64,000 nucleotides of DNA from Acidovorax sp. RAC01 (GTDB lineage: Bacteria > Pseudomonadota > Gammaproteobacteria > Burkholderiales > Burkholderiaceae_C). The stretch covers positions 3,839,501-3,903,500 of the forward strand of contig NZ_CP016447.1 in the NCBI RefSeq assembly GCF_001714725.1, written 5' to 3'. Under the pieces are notes generated by a model. It was not told the DNA's origin, did no database searches, and was given only the letters and a program-made list of their open reading frames with translations. Shown here one piece after another: positions 27,605 to 37,533 of the stretch (positions are counted from its first letter, which is position 1; each line of letters starts with the position of its first letter). The translations under genes and the position numbers were made by a program.

Positions 27605-28657
27605 ATGTTCGTCGCATCATCTTCTCTCGTGATCACCGCAGACCTCCTTAACACCCTGGAGCCGCAGCAGATGCGAGCGGCCCTGCTGTCGTTGATGGGT
27701 GAGCTGGCCGAGCGAGACGGCGTGATTGAGCGCCAGGGCCAGGAGGTGGTCTTCAAGCAGGCCCTGATAGACAAGCTCACGCACGAGAACGCGCTGCTCA
27801 AGCGCATGAAGTTCGCCGCGCAGTCGGAGCGCTTCAGTGCCGAGCAGAAGAGCTTGCTCGATGAATCGCTGGATGAGGACTTGCAGGCCGTGGCCGATGA
27901 GATCGAGCAGGCCACGCCGCCAGTGGCAGGCCGCCAAGACAAGCAAGTCCCCAAACGCGCACCCCTGCCGGCCAACCTGCCTCGGCGCGAGATCCGCCAT
28001 GAGCCTGAGTCCACGGCATGTCAAACCCCGGGTTGTGGCTGCCAGATGAAGCGCATCGGCGAGGACGTGGCCGAGAAGCTGGATTACGTGCCTGGTGTGT
28101 TCACGGTGGAGCGTCACATTCGCGGCAAATGGGCCTGCGCTCAGTGCCAAACGCTCATCCAAGTTCCCGTCGCTCCGCACGTCATCGACAAGGGCATCCC
28201 CACCACCGGGCTGCTGGCGCAGGTGCTGGTGGCCAAGTACGCCGATCATCTGCCGCTGTACCGCCAGGAAGCGATCTTCGGCCGCGCTGGTCTCGCCATC
28301 CCGCGCTCCACCCTCGCTCAGTGGGTGGGCTCCTGCGGCGTGCAGCTGCAGCCACTGGTCGATGCCATGAGAAACGAGCTGCTGCTGCACCGCGTGCTGC
28401 ATGCCGATGAGACGCCGGTGTCCATGCTCAAGCCGGGCAACGGAAAGACGCACCGGGCCTACCTATGGGCCTATGCCACGGGAGCTTTAGAGAACACGAG
28501 GGCGGTGGTCTACGATTTCTGCGAGAGCCGCGCAGGTGAACACGCTCGCACCTTTCTGGGCGACTGGAAGGGTAGTTTGGTATGCGATGACTTCAGTGGC
28601 TACAAGGCCCTGCTAGCTGCCGGCGTCACCGAGGTGGGCTGCTTGCCCTTTGCCTAG
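27605..28657 (+). pseudogene. IS66-family transposase TnpC, truncated
   Basis: A 350 aa frame covering the N-terminal two thirds of an IS66 transposase (usual ~510 aa): leucine-rich coiled coil (residues ~20-80), zinc-finger-like region (CQTPGCGCQMKRIGEDVAEK through KWACAQCQTLIQ), and the first catalytic Asp segments LHADETPVSML and VCDDFSGYKAL. The final Glu-containing part is missing: after TEVGC the sequence no longer matches and stops at 28657. The element is thus immobile. The ATG at 27605 is a reasonable start. The following 140 bp to 28797 contain nothing recognisable. Confidence 0.85.
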
Positions 28658-28797
28658 CAAGCACAGCAGTAACGCTGCAGACAAAGCAGCCTTCTGAAAC
28701 ATCGCCGAACTCCTCGGAAGCAACCGCTGATTTACGAGTTCACAGGAACGGGGCAATCATCCTAACGTCTCGGGTTACGAGCGGTGGATTCGAGGCG

Positions 28798-29400
28798 CTA
28801 TTCAGAGATTCTTGCCTCATACATTTCAAGCCGCAGCTCCAATTCCATGGCCTGTGCGGTGAGTTGTCGAATTGAGCTTCCTACTTCCTTTGTCCCGGAG
28901 ATTGAATCAACCGCCGCATGCAACGGACCGCGTTGGACGGTCACCGATAGATTCTGCTGAATCGCTGTCAGCCTCGTTTCTAGAGCGACTGTCTTCAGAA
29001 GAGTGACGTAGACCTCACCGCTGGCACGAATCTCGTCAACGCCGCTGGCTTCTGAGGGAGATAGGGCGATTTGTTGATGCCTCAAGTTGGAGAGCGCATG
29101 GTCCAGAGAGCGCTCAGCGGCCTGCCCGACGTCTACGGTTCGCTTTGCAAGGGTGCCCGCCTGCCCCGAGAGTTCCGAGTTGCGCCATGTGCCAGCGGGC
29201 CCCAACTCCTTGAGGCTCACAATGGCCAACACGCCAGTCATCAAGGTCAGAGCGTGAGAACTCATCAAAAACACGTAGGCAATCCCAGCCGCTCCTCTGC
29301 ACTCCTCCTGGGTGGAAGGTGGCATGGGCAAGAGGCTGGTACGCGCGGTGTGGCGGAGCTCAAGTAACTCCGAGGTGCTACGGTCCATTGGAGTTCTCAT
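28798..29400 (-). CDS. Hypothetical membrane-anchored helical protein
   Basis: A 200 aa frame with one hydrophobic segment near the N-terminus (AGIAYVFLMSSHALTLMTGV) followed by long amphipathic helices (AERSLDHALSNLRHQQIA; SSIRQLTAQAMELELRLEMY). The layout resembles the ligand-binding helical bundle of a chemoreceptor without its signalling half. It lies 56 bp downstream of, and co-directional with, the chemoreceptor gene. A second start at 29388 and a longer TTG/GTG frame to 29436 exist. No family recognised. Confidence 0.55.
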   Translation of the reverse strand: MRTPMDRSTSELLELRHTARTSLLPMPPSTQEECRGAAGIAYVFLMSSHALTLMTGVLAIVSLKELGPAGTWRNSELSGQAGTLAKRTVDVGQAAERSLDHALSNLRHQQIALSPSEASGVDEIRASGEVYVTLLKTVALETRLTAIQQNLSVTVQRGPLHAAVDSISGTKEVGSSIRQLTAQAMELELRLEMYEARISE

Positions 29401-29456
29401 TTTCGACAGTTTCCCGCGATTTGCTCGCGGTGGCAACGGCTGTGCCTGCAGCGCCC

Positions 29457-31091
29457 CTATCGGCTGAGCAAAACCTGCCTGGGCCGACGCTCGCGGCCAA
29501 GCGAGCGGTGTTCTGTCTGGTGTCCGCGTTGGCCCGCCGTCCCCTCCAGCTTGAAGGCCTGGACCGCTGCAGTGAGCTGCTTGGCCTGCACCTCAAGACT
29601 TTGAGCCGCCGCCGCACTTTGCTCCACCAGTGCGGCGTTCTGCTGCGTCATCTGGTCCAGTTGGGTCACGGCCTGATTCACCTGGCCGATGCCGTCGGAC
29701 TGCTCGCGGGTTGCGGTCGTGATCTCGTTGATCATGGCCGAGACATGCTGAACCTGGGTGACAATTTCCGCCATCGTCTTGCCGGCTTCCTGCCCCTGGG
29801 CCGCCCCAGCTTCCACTTTGGACACCGAGTCACCGATCAGTCCCTTGATCTCACGGGCAGCGGCGGCGGAGCGCTGCGCCAAGCTGCGCACTTCGGACGC
29901 GACTACGGCAAATCCCCGTCCCTGCTCGCCTGCGCGAGCCGCTTCGACGGCGGCATTCAACGCGAGGATGTTGGTTTGGAACGCAATGCCGTCAATTACG
30001 TTGGTGATGTCGCCAATCTTCTTGCTGGCCAAGGTGATTTCATCCATCTTGACCACAACCTGCTCCACCATCTCGCCTCCTTTGGCGGCCACCAGCGAGG
30101 TGGCAGACGCCAACTGACTGGCCTGTTGCGCCGTCTCCGAGTTCTGGCGGACTGTGGCCGTCATTTCTTCCATGGACGCCGCTGTCTGCTCCAGGCTGGA
30201 GGCGGCTGACTCCGTGCGGGAACTCAGATCATGGTTGCCGTCGGCAATCTCGGAGCTGCCCGATTCCACCATGCTTGCACGTCCCGCGACGTCGTCCAAC
30301 AGAGCACGCAGATTGCAGCCCGCCTGGTTGACTGCACGCATCAGCATGCCAATTTCATCGACTCGGTTCATGTTCACGGCCCTCCCCATCTGGCCGCTGG
30401 CCACTGTTTGCGCCTGCCGCAGAATGTCCGCCAAAGGGGATGTGACCTGTGCCTCTACCAGCAAATCGCCGAGCAATGCGCCTGCCAACAAAGCGACTGC
30501 CGTGACGGCAAGGGCTGGGCCTGAAAGCCCACTGAGCAAGACCGCCACCAAAGGCAACAGGAAGGCGAGGAGGAACGCGGTGCGCACGCGCCAACGCACG
30601 GACATCACCTGGAACATCGATGTCCAGGCCAGCAGGCCAGTGCGAACCACAATGCCCTTGTGGAATGCCAAGCCCTTGGCCGTACCTTCGCGAAAGCGCT
30701 TGTACAAGGATTCAGCCTCAGCAACCTCTGCAGGCTCTGGTTTGGTGCGCACCGACATATAGCCTGTGGTCACGCCTCCTCGCACCATCGGCGTGGCGTT
30801 GGCCCGCACCCAATAGTGGTCGCCGTTTTGGCGGCGATTCTTGACAAGGGCAGTCCATGACTGTCCGCCCTTGATCGTGGCCCACATGTCGGCGAAGGCC
30901 TCCTTGGGCATGTCCGGATGGCGCACCATGTTGTGTGGTTGTCCCACAATCTCTTCGTACGGAAAACCGCTGACTTCTACAAAGGCGGCATTGGCGTAGA
31001 CGATGTGGCTCTGCGTGTCCGTCGTGGACATGAGCGTCATGTCCTGCGCGAAACTGTATTCGCGCTGCGTTACAGGAAGGTTGGTACGCAT
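29457..31091 (-). CDS. PAS-containing methyl-accepting chemotaxis protein (Aer-like)
   Basis: A 544 aa energy/redox-taxis receptor. N-terminal PAS domain (residues ~10-115) with [20 protein letters not shown] and [17 protein letters not shown], the FAD-binding Aer signature; a membrane hairpin (~170-212); HAMP-like segment (~213-265); and a cytoplasmic signalling domain with [20 protein letters not shown] as the hairpin tip. No pilin-like or CheR pentapeptide tail. Chemoreceptors are not standard plasmid backbone, so this gene may have arrived as cargo. Nothing looks broken. Confidence 0.9.
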   Translation of the reverse strand: MRTNLPVTQREYSFAQDMTLMSTTDTQSHIVYANAAFVEVSGFPYEEIVGQPHNMVRHPDMPKEAFADMWATIKGGQSWTALVKNRRQNGDHYWVRANATPMVRGGVTTGYMSVRTKPEPAEVAEAESLYKRFREGTAKGLAFHKGIVVRTGLLAWTSMFQVMSVRWRVRTAFLLAFLLPLVAVLLSGLSGPALAVTAVALLAGALLGDLLVEAQVTSPLADILRQAQTVASGQMGRAVNMNRVDEIGMLMRAVNQAGCNLRALLDDVAGRASMVESGSSEIADGNHDLSSRTESAASSLEQTAASMEEMTATVRQNSETAQQASQLASATSLVAAKGGEMVEQVVVKMDEITLASKKIGDITNVIDGIAFQTNILALNAAVEAARAGEQGRGFAVVASEVRSLAQRSAAAAREIKGLIGDSVSKVEAGAAQGQEAGKTMAEIVTQVQHVSAMINEITTATREQSDGIGQVNQAVTQLDQMTQQNAALVEQSAAAAQSLEVQAKQLTAAVQAFKLEGTAGQRGHQTEHRSLGRERRPRQVLLSR

Positions 31092-31175
31092 GGTATCCCC
31101 TGGTGCATTCCGGTAAGGAATAGCTATCGTTAGTACCCCAATCAGCGGGGGCGGAAAAGAAGCGGGGTCGGGGCT

Positions 31176-31496
31176 TCAGCGAACATGCTGCTCAATGGCG
31201 TGCTTGGTCACCATTTGTATCAGCATGCGGCAGATGGTAACAGGACTTGTGCTGGAGGCATCCGTGGAACTACCAGGGCAAGCCGCTTTGGGCTCGCTTT
31301 GCGTCTGAGCCAGTGAAATTTTGACACTCAGACGTAGAAGTTCAAGTGCAGTAAAACATGAGCATGCTTGGCAGAAGTCTGTGGTGGACCAGAGTGAGCC
31401 GCTACAGGCGTGGGGCCTCGCCCAAGTAGTGGAGCACGTGGCACAAGGGCTCAGAGAAAACACCCGCCGCCACCAGATATTCCCCGCAAAAGACAC
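31176..31496 (-). CDS. Doubtful hypothetical protein
   Basis: A 106 aa frame rich in Cys, Ser and Thr (CATCSTTWARPHACSGSLW) with no family motif and no clear ribosome site. It is the longest leftward frame in the ~500 bp between the chemoreceptor and the IS5 element. It may be spurious; the gap otherwise shows nothing. Confidence 0.25.
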   Translation of the reverse strand: MSFAGNIWWRRVFSLSPCATCSTTWARPHACSGSLWSTTDFCQACSCFTALELLRLSVKISLAQTQSEPKAACPGSSTDASSTSPVTICRMLIQMVTKHAIEQHVR

Positions 31497-31596
31497 CGAT
31501 CAATATCGCGTTCTCAGCCATGCAGAAAGGGGTAATCTCGGTTTTTGAGCAAAACCTGAAATCACCCGCAAAAAATCAAGTGATATCAATCACTTA

Positions 31597-32782
31597 GGGA
31601 AATCCTGCAAAACCTCGTGAACAACCTGATAGACGCGGCCCAGTCATGGCATGCTCACAGGCATGAAGCAAAGCAGCCTTGAGCTGAACCTGAGCACCAG
31701 GAAGACCCGCAAACAAGAGCTGCTGGCCCAGATGGATCGGGTGGTTCCCTGGGACGCCTTGGTCGAACTCATTGCGCCCTATTACCCCGAAGGCAAGAAC
31801 GGGCGCCCACCCTTTGCTCTGGAGGCCATGCTGCGCGTTCACTGCATGCAGCAGTGGTTCACCCTGTCGGATCTGGCGATGGAAGAAGCCTTCTTTGACA
31901 CCCCGATCTACCGGGAGTTTGCCGGGCTTGATGCACATGGCCGAATGCCCGATGAGAGCACCATCTTGCGCTTTCGCCACCGGCTGGAGAAACACAGGCT
32001 GGCCGAGCAGATTCTGGCCACCGTCAACGACCTGTTGGCAGCCCGGGGCTTGCTGCTCAAGGCCGGTACTGCGGTGGATGCCACCTTGATTGCAGCGCCC
32101 AGCTCCACCAAGAACAAGGACAGAAAGCGCGATCCGGAGATGCATTCGAGCCAAAAGGGCAACGAGAGGCACTTTGGCATGAAGGCCCACATCGGCGTGG
32201 ATGCAGACTCAGGCTTGGTACACACCGTCATTGGCACCTCGGGCAACGTGGCCGACGTCACTGAAGGCAACAGCTTGCTCCATGGTGAGGAAACGGACGC
32301 CTTTGGTGATGCTGGCTACCAAGGCGCACACAAGCGCCCGGATGCCAGGAAGGATGTCACCTGGCATGTGGCGATGCGTCCAGGCAAGCGCAAAGGGCTG
32401 GACAGGGAAAACAACCCCATAGACGCGCTCATAGACCAGGTGGAGAAGATCAAGGCGAGCATCCGGGCCAAGGTGGAGCACCCCTTCAGGGTGATCAAGC
32501 GGCAGTTTGGATACACCAAGGTGCGCTACCGGGGTTTGAAGAAGAACACGCTGCAGCTCAAGACGCTGTTTGCGCTGTGCAATCTGTGGATGGTGCGCCA
32601 TCAATTGCTGGGGGCGCAGGGATGAGTGCGCCTGAAATCAGGCAAACGGTCGCCAAAGCGGCGAAAAGGGCCTCAGGGCTCCATAAAAGCAGACCCACCT
32701 GAGGCAAAAAAGGCAGCCTTTGCGCCATTCTGAAAACGGCGGCCATGTAGCACTCACGAGTTCGAGTTGTTCAGGACATCCC
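31597..32782 (+). mobile_element. IS5-family insertion sequence, complete
   Basis: About 1,186 bp with imperfect terminal inverted repeats (left GGGAAATCCTGCAAAACC; right end, read inward, GGGATGTCCTGAACAACT) and one transposase gene. The flanking bases are CTTA (left) and TAAC (right); a YTAR-type target may be present but is not a clean duplication. The 113 bp from 32783 to 32895 belong to the interrupted lipoprotein gene and its downstream DNA. Confidence 0.8.
31663..32625 (+). CDS. IS5-family transposase
   Basis: A 320 aa DDE transposase. Seen: N-terminal KQSSLELNLSTRKTRKQELL, typical of the IS5 group; first Asp in TAVDATLIAAPSS; second Asp in DAFGDAGYQGAHKR; Glu in AKVEHPFRVIKRQFGYTKVR (the Y-(2)-R-(3)-E-like C1 block). 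All look intact, so it may be active. The ATG at 31663 fits the family start; another ATG lies 12 bp upstream. Confidence 0.9.
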   Translation: MKQSSLELNLSTRKTRKQELLAQMDRVVPWDALVELIAPYYPEGKNGRPPFALEAMLRVHCMQQWFTLSDLAMEEAFFDTPIYREFAGLDAHGRMPDESTILRFRHRLEKHRLAEQILATVNDLLAARGLLLKAGTAVDATLIAAPSSTKNKDRKRDPEMHSSQKGNERHFGMKAHIGVDADSGLVHTVIGTSGNVADVTEGNSLLHGEETDAFGDAGYQGAHKRPDARKDVTWHVAMRPGKRKGLDRENNPIDALIDQVEKIKASIRAKVEHPFRVIKRQFGYTKVRYRGLKKNTLQLKTLFALCNLWMVRHQLLGAQG

Positions 32783-32887
32783 TAACGGATGGGAAATCTG
32801 GGCGGAAAGGAGATTCCTGTCGCCCGAACCCACGACAGGATCACCCGAGCGAAAAGGTCAGTCCTGGTAGACGGACACACGTCGCAG

Positions 32888-32895
32888 CGTCTTTC
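32888..32895. repeat. 8-bp target duplication of the IS256-family element, left copy
   Basis: CGTCTTTC directly abuts the left inverted repeat and is repeated exactly at 34228-34235 after the right end. Confidence 0.85.
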
Positions 32896-34227
32896 GAGGG
32901 TGTGCAGAATTTTGTGTAAACGGACAATCCACCGCCGGCGCGAGCCGGCTTGTCCGTAAGCACAATGACATCCAAGAAGCACGAAGTACCCGAACAACTG
33001 TTGGCCAGCCTGCTGGCCGACTACAAGAAGCCTGAAGACCTGATTGGCGAGAACGGCCTGCTCAAACAGTTGACCAAGCTGCTTGTGGAGAAGGCGTTGG
33101 ACGCCGAACTGACCGAGCACCTCGGCCATGAACGCCACGAGACCGTTGGCAACCCTGGCGGCAATACCCGCAACGGTAAGAGCAGGAAGACGCTCAAGGG
33201 CGAGTTTGGCGAACTGCCCATCGAGGTACCCCGCGACCGCCACGGCAGCTTTGAGCCGCAGCTGATCCCCAAACACCAGACCCGCTGGGGCGGCTTCGAC
33301 GACAAGATCATCTCGCTGTACGCGCGCGGCATGACGGTTCGCGAGATTCAGGCCCACCTGCAGGAGATGTACGGCACCGAGGTCTCGCCCAGTCTGATCT
33401 CCTCGGTGACCGACGCCGTCAGCGACGAGGTCAAGGCCTGGCAGGCCCGGCCGCTGGACCCCGTCTATCCCATCGTCTACCTGGACTGCATCCACGTGAA
33501 GGTGCGCGAGGGCGCTGTGCGGGTCAAGGCGGTGTACCTGGCCATCGGCATCACCATGAACGGCGAGAAGGAGGTGCTGGGCCTGTGGCTGGCGCAGACC
33601 GAGGGCGCCAAGTTCTGGCTGCAGGTGGTCACGGAGCTGCGCAACCGGGGCGTGCAGGACATCTTCATCGCCTGCGTCGATGGGCTCAAGGGCTTCCCCG
33701 ACGCCATCGAGGCGGTGTTCCCCAAGGCGGTGGTTCAGCTATGCATCGTGCACATGGTGCGCCACAGCCTGAACTACGTCTCGTGGAAGCGCCGCCCCGA
33801 GGTGGCCGCCGATCTGCGGCACATCTACCAGGCTGCGACCGCCGAGGAGGCCGAGCTTCGCCTGGGTGAATTCGAAGCCAAATGGGACGCGGAATACCTG
33901 CCAATAGGTCAATCCTGGCGCAGAAACTGGAGCCGGCTTATTCCATTCTTCGACTACCCACCGGAGATCCGCAAGGTCATTTACACCACCAACGCCATCG
34001 AGTCGGAGAACATGAGCCTAAGGAAGCTGACCAAGAATCGGGGTTCGTTCCCCAGCGACAAGGCGCTGACCAAGCTGTTCTATCTGGCCCTGCGCAACAT
34101 CAGCCAGAAGTGGACCATGCCCATCCGGGATTGGAAGGCAGCGCTGACCCGCTTTACCATTCAGTTTGGAGATCGCATCTCCGTCAACTGAAGTCCGAAC
34201 CGTTTACACAAAAATTCGGACACGCCC
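32896..34227 (+). mobile_element. IS256-family insertion sequence, complete
   Basis: A 1,332-bp element with 28-bp imperfect terminal inverted repeats (22 of 28 match, inner half TTTTGTGTAAACGG perfect) and an 8-bp target duplication CGTCTTTC, the size usual for IS256. It inserted near the 3' end of the leftward lipoprotein gene: joining the sequence across the duplication restores the original frame. Confidence 0.92.
32965..34191 (+). CDS. IS256-family (Mutator-type) transposase
   Basis: A 408 aa transposase. Seen: [12 protein letters not shown] (first Asp), [19 protein letters not shown] with its second Asp and the following CIVHMVRHS, and the C-terminal [20 protein letters not shown] block with the catalytic Glu. 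Length is normal and the frame intact, so the element could still move. The ATG at 32965 was preferred; a TTG 15 bp upstream is in frame. Confidence 0.94.
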   Translation: MTSKKHEVPEQLLASLLADYKKPEDLIGENGLLKQLTKLLVEKALDAELTEHLGHERHETVGNPGGNTRNGKSRKTLKGEFGELPIEVPRDRHGSFEPQLIPKHQTRWGGFDDKIISLYARGMTVREIQAHLQEMYGTEVSPSLISSVTDAVSDEVKAWQARPLDPVYPIVYLDCIHVKVREGAVRVKAVYLAIGITMNGEKEVLGLWLAQTEGAKFWLQVVTELRNRGVQDIFIACVDGLKGFPDAIEAVFPKAVVQLCIVHMVRHSLNYVSWKRRPEVAADLRHIYQAATAEEAELRLGEFEAKWDAEYLPIGQSWRRNWSRLIPFFDYPPEIRKVIYTTNAIESENMSLRKLTKNRGSFPSDKALTKLFYLALRNISQKWTMPIRDWKAALTRFTIQFGDRISVN

Positions 34228-35169
34228 CGTCTTTCCCAAAACGACCACTTCCACACTGCCGACTGAGTAGCCACCGAGCTGCCAGCGGCGGCTACCATCT
34301 GACGCACGCTGCTGCTCCCCAAAGGCACCTGCCATCCGCTGCTCGAACGCAGACATGTCCTCGGCCGTGACGCTGCAGGTGACACCCACCATGCCCCGGC
34401 GCGGCTGGAAGTCGAATTGCACGGGCCGATCCACCGAGCAGGGAATGAAGCCGTCGCTCAAGCGGATGGGCGGCGGCATGCCGGCCTGGTAGCCCATGCC
34501 ACACCCGATACCGCCTCCAAACGAGTAGGCACTGCAGTTGCGGACATCGAAGCCATAGAGATCACCAGCATCTCTGGGCGACATCCCCAGGGGCGCTGCA
34601 ACCGACACGCCACCCTCATCACCAGGCTTGGCGATGTAGACCATCTGAGCCGAACCGCAGCTAGGGTACAGCCGCACCTTGTAGCTGGTACCGTCCTTGA
34701 GCTGGCTGGACACGTCGAAGAAGCCCTCCTTCGAAAACGAAGTCTTCACGTTCCACGGACCCTCGTGCTCCAGGACTTTGCTGATGGCCTCGATCAGACT
34801 GGACTCTCGACAGGAGCCGCTTTGGGTCACGGCGAACCAGGTTGCCTTGGCCTGCTCTGATTTCGTCACGTCATCGGAGCAGCGCAGCCAAGACTTGTCC
34901 GAGTTGGCGGCGGCATAGGGCCCCCAGCACCACCCACGGGATTCCGCGATCTCCTCCGCGAAGTTTGCACGGCTGCACGGAGATCCCGGCTTGTCAGAAT
35001 CCTGTGTCGCCGCGCGGCACTCTACCCGCTGGTGCAGGGCCTCGGCCTGCAGCTTTTCATCGCTCATGGCGCCGTAGGCCTTGCGCACGTCTTCGACGGT
35101 CGTTTCACCGCAACCGGTCAGCACGAAAGCTGCGGCCGACACCAAAGGCAAGAGGACAGGAAGTTTCAT
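34204..35169 (-). CDS. Lipoprotein of unknown function, 3' end altered by IS256 insertion
   Basis: A 321 aa predicted outer-envelope lipoprotein: signal MKLPVLLPLVSAAAFVLTGC with lipobox LTGC and many Cys pairs in the mature part (CRAATQDSDKPGSPC, WCWGPYAAANSDKSWLRC, CGMGYQAG). The IS256-family element cut it: the present last seven residues GRVRIFV come from the IS end. Reading across the target duplication, the original ended GKTLRRVSVYQD, so nine native residues were lost and the protein is nearly full length. No family recognised. It lies 150 bp downstream of the CoiA-like gene. Confidence 0.78.
   Translation of the reverse strand: MKLPVLLPLVSAAAFVLTGCGETTVEDVRKAYGAMSDEKLQAEALHQRVECRAATQDSDKPGSPCSRANFAEEIAESRGWCWGPYAAANSDKSWLRCSDDVTKSEQAKATWFAVTQSGSCRESSLIEAISKVLEHEGPWNVKTSFSKEGFFDVSSQLKDGTSYKVRLYPSCGSAQMVYIAKPGDEGGVSVAAPLGMSPRDAGDLYGFDVRNCSAYSFGGGIGCGMGYQAGMPPPIRLSDGFIPCSVDRPVQFDFQPRRGMVGVTCSVTAEDMSAFEQRMAGAFGEQQRASDGSRRWQLGGYSVGSVEVVVLGKTGRVRIFV
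34228..34235. repeat. 8-bp target duplication of the IS256-family element, right copy
   Basis: CGTCTTTC, identical to 32888-32895; it lies in the codons for GKT near the original C-terminus of the lipoprotein. Confidence 0.85.
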
Positions 35170-35319
35170 TGGGCTGGACGGTAAGGGGAAGTGGCGAGCT
35201 TAGCCCGGAGCTTGCTCAACAAGCGCCCGCTGGCGTCCATTTCGGTGAAGTCGTTCACGCTGCCCGTCAAAAAGCGAAGGGCGAGCGCAATGAGGCGCGA
35301 GGTGGACCTGCTATCAGTG

Positions 35320-37533
35320 TCAGGCCAGCCACCCCAGCTTCAGCAGGCTTTTGAGGGCGTGCACCTGGTCAGGATGGTCGAAGTGTTGCCCCTGAAACCA
35401 GTCAAGCAGCGTGGTGTCCATTTCCCGCGCGTTCCATGCAGAGGTCAGCACCTCCCGAACGTCCACTCCGTAGGCGTTGAATCGTTTCGCAGCGATTTTC
35501 ATATCGTGGTGGGCAAGAATCTGTTCGACATCGCTGGCGAGACCGAGCTTCGCCTGCCATCCTTGCCGACTGACACTGAAAATGGCCTGTTTCACCGCTC
35601 GTCGGTTTTCCTCTCGCTTCATGGCCGCTTCCAGTGCCACGCGAGACACCCGCGCTTGCTCGATCCGAGCACTATCTCGTTCGCGCTTTGCTTTCTGTAG
35701 TCCCCTGGCATGCTCCTGAGTCCCGAACTCCGCTTCCAGACTGGAGGTGAGTTCGGGAAACAACGCGGCGATGAGCGCGTCAAACTTGCGTGAACGAGCA
35801 AATTGGATTTCGCCAGCCTGCAGTGAGTTTGCTACGTGCAACCGGATAGATTCCATTTCAGCACCAGGCGCTCCCCGGATGACTGGCTTGTAAACCTTCA
35901 GCCCAATCAAGCAGTAAGTGATGAGCGACCGGAACTCGCGTGAGTGCGCAAGAGCGCTACACATGTCGGTCAGCGAGATGTTCGCCGGCACTGGTGCGTG
36001 GCTGTGTGATCTTGCCAAGTGGAGGAAGTGAAGAACCCCAGTTCTTTCGACAAGGGCGCGCTCGTCGGCATCTTGGAACCCGATGTCCACCAGCCGCTGG
36101 TGGAGGTCGTGCAACTCAATGAAGTGACCGGATACGACCCCAGCGCGGCCCCACTGCCAATGCTGGACCAAGGCCTGACGGTAGACTTTCAGCAGTTGTT
36201 CCTGCGTCAATGAGTCCAGCCATCGGCGCGTGCGGTGTTCTCGGGCGAGGGCTTCCTTCCTGGACTTATCGACTTCATCAAGCGCCTGGTGTACTTCAGC
36301 GCGCCGCGCGGCTACTAGCGGATGGTAGACCCAGCGCTTGTTGCCAGGATTGCGCAACACCTCGGCCGTCAGTTCATCCACCGTGACGCGGCCTTTTTGG
36401 CGAAACCCGCGCACATCGATTTCAAGACAGGCTACACCCATCGCCTCAATCTTCTTCAGCTTGACCTCATCGACCCTGTGTGTCACAGCAACTTCAATGA
36501 TGAGATCGAATGGCTCTCCACGGGTGGGCCGCACTCTGCAGAAGACATCCGCAACGATGCCAGCTATCGGCCACTCTGAAACGGCGCCACTCAGGCCCAG
36601 ATCCCCCAGAGCAAGCATGACCTCGCGGGAGATGGTTTCTCCGTCCGCCATGTAGCGGTGCAGCGGCTCCGAGTAGACCGGTGAAACTATCGAGTGCGCC
36701 TGCAGCAGGATTGACTTGATCACATGGTGAAGAAGGCTCTCCGATTTTTGTGCCAGCGTCAGACCCTCAAGGTCTCCAAGCACTGACGGGAGCAGATCCA
36801 GGTACTTCGTGGCTTGCTGCTCGGCGTCTTGGGTCGCCATGCTTTGGAGTTCTTCATCTTCCCAGTGCTTGTCCCAGCAGGACTGCACCTCATCACCGAT
36901 CTTCATTTTGGCGAGTATTTCGGCCATGTCCCACGACGCTACATCCGGGTTATCTACTGTGATCGTGATGATGGCGTCATAGTCGCCCTCGTTTCTCACA
37001 GTGCGCTGCGTGTCCAGGCGCAGCAATACGGTGTGTCCGTCATCCAGGGTGATGGAAGCCAGCTGCGAATCGATCCACGTATGTTCGCTCACGTACATGC
37101 GTCGGCGCGTTGCTGTCGCCTCGCCCTGGTACAAGTGACCAGAAATACCGGGTACCAATGCCCTGCGTGTCGGCGGGGGCAGATCAATCTCACACTGCTC
37201 CACCAGCAACTGCAGCGCCGTAAGCCGCGCGATGACGACTAGGCAGTTGTCACGCTGCTGGCCCGTCTCGTGGCGGAAAAACTGACCGAGGGTATTGGCG
37301 CGCAGGAAGTGCTCCCGGCCCACCCCCGCATTGACAGCCTGAAGAGCACTGCCGCACGCGGGACAGGTGCACTTGCATGCAAGGCCAGTTTCATCACGGC
37401 GAAGGTCGCAGATGGAGACCGCCTGGCCGGAGACGTTGCGTATCGCCCAACGCATGGGCTTTCCGGCTAAGACTTTCGCCTCTTCTGCCGTTGGGGATCG
37501 AACTTTCCCCTGCTTCACGCTCATCCTGGTCAT
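35320..37533 (-). CDS. CoiA-like PD-(D/E)XK nuclease-family protein
   Basis: A 737 aa protein. The N-terminal zinc-binding-like region has CKCTCPACGSAL (Cys53, 55, 57, 60) and FRHETGQQRDNC (His88, Cys97), as in CoiA-type proteins. The nuclease-like core follows: VADVFCRV (Asp329), PFDLIIEVAVTH (Glu347), VKLKKIEAMGVACLEIDV (lysines ~358-360, the migrated basic residue and the GI/GV-x-x-LEID strand). The C-terminal ~350 residues are helical without known motifs. Its ATG overlaps the stop of the upstream gene (ATGA), so the two are translationally coupled. Function is not known; a DNA-processing or defence role is inference. Confidence 0.72.
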   Translation of the reverse strand: MTRMSVKQGKVRSPTAEEAKVLAGKPMRWAIRNVSGQAVSICDLRRDETGLACKCTCPACGSALQAVNAGVGREHFLRANTLGQFFRHETGQQRDNCLVVIARLTALQLLVEQCEIDLPPPTRRALVPGISGHLYQGEATATRRRMYVSEHTWIDSQLASITLDDGHTVLLRLDTQRTVRNEGDYDAIITITVDNPDVASWDMAEILAKMKIGDEVQSCWDKHWEDEELQSMATQDAEQQATKYLDLLPSVLGDLEGLTLAQKSESLLHHVIKSILLQAHSIVSPVYSEPLHRYMADGETISREVMLALGDLGLSGAVSEWPIAGIVADVFCRVRPTRGEPFDLIIEVAVTHRVDEVKLKKIEAMGVACLEIDVRGFRQKGRVTVDELTAEVLRNPGNKRWVYHPLVAARRAEVHQALDEVDKSRKEALAREHRTRRWLDSLTQEQLLKVYRQALVQHWQWGRAGVVSGHFIELHDLHQRLVDIGFQDADERALVERTGVLHFLHLARSHSHAPVPANISLTDMCSALAHSREFRSLITYCLIGLKVYKPVIRGAPGAEMESIRLHVANSLQAGEIQFARSRKFDALIAALFPELTSSLEAEFGTQEHARGLQKAKRERDSARIEQARVSRVALEAAMKREENRRAVKQAIFSVSRQGWQAKLGLASDVEQILAHHDMKIAAKRFNAYGVDVREVLTSAWNAREMDTTLLDWFQGQHFDHPDQVHALKSLLKLGWLA

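Noticed and set aside
32783..32895. Separate small gene between the IS5 and IS256 elements
   Set aside because: This stretch contains the displaced 3' end of the lipoprotein gene (last nine codons and stop) plus downstream DNA.
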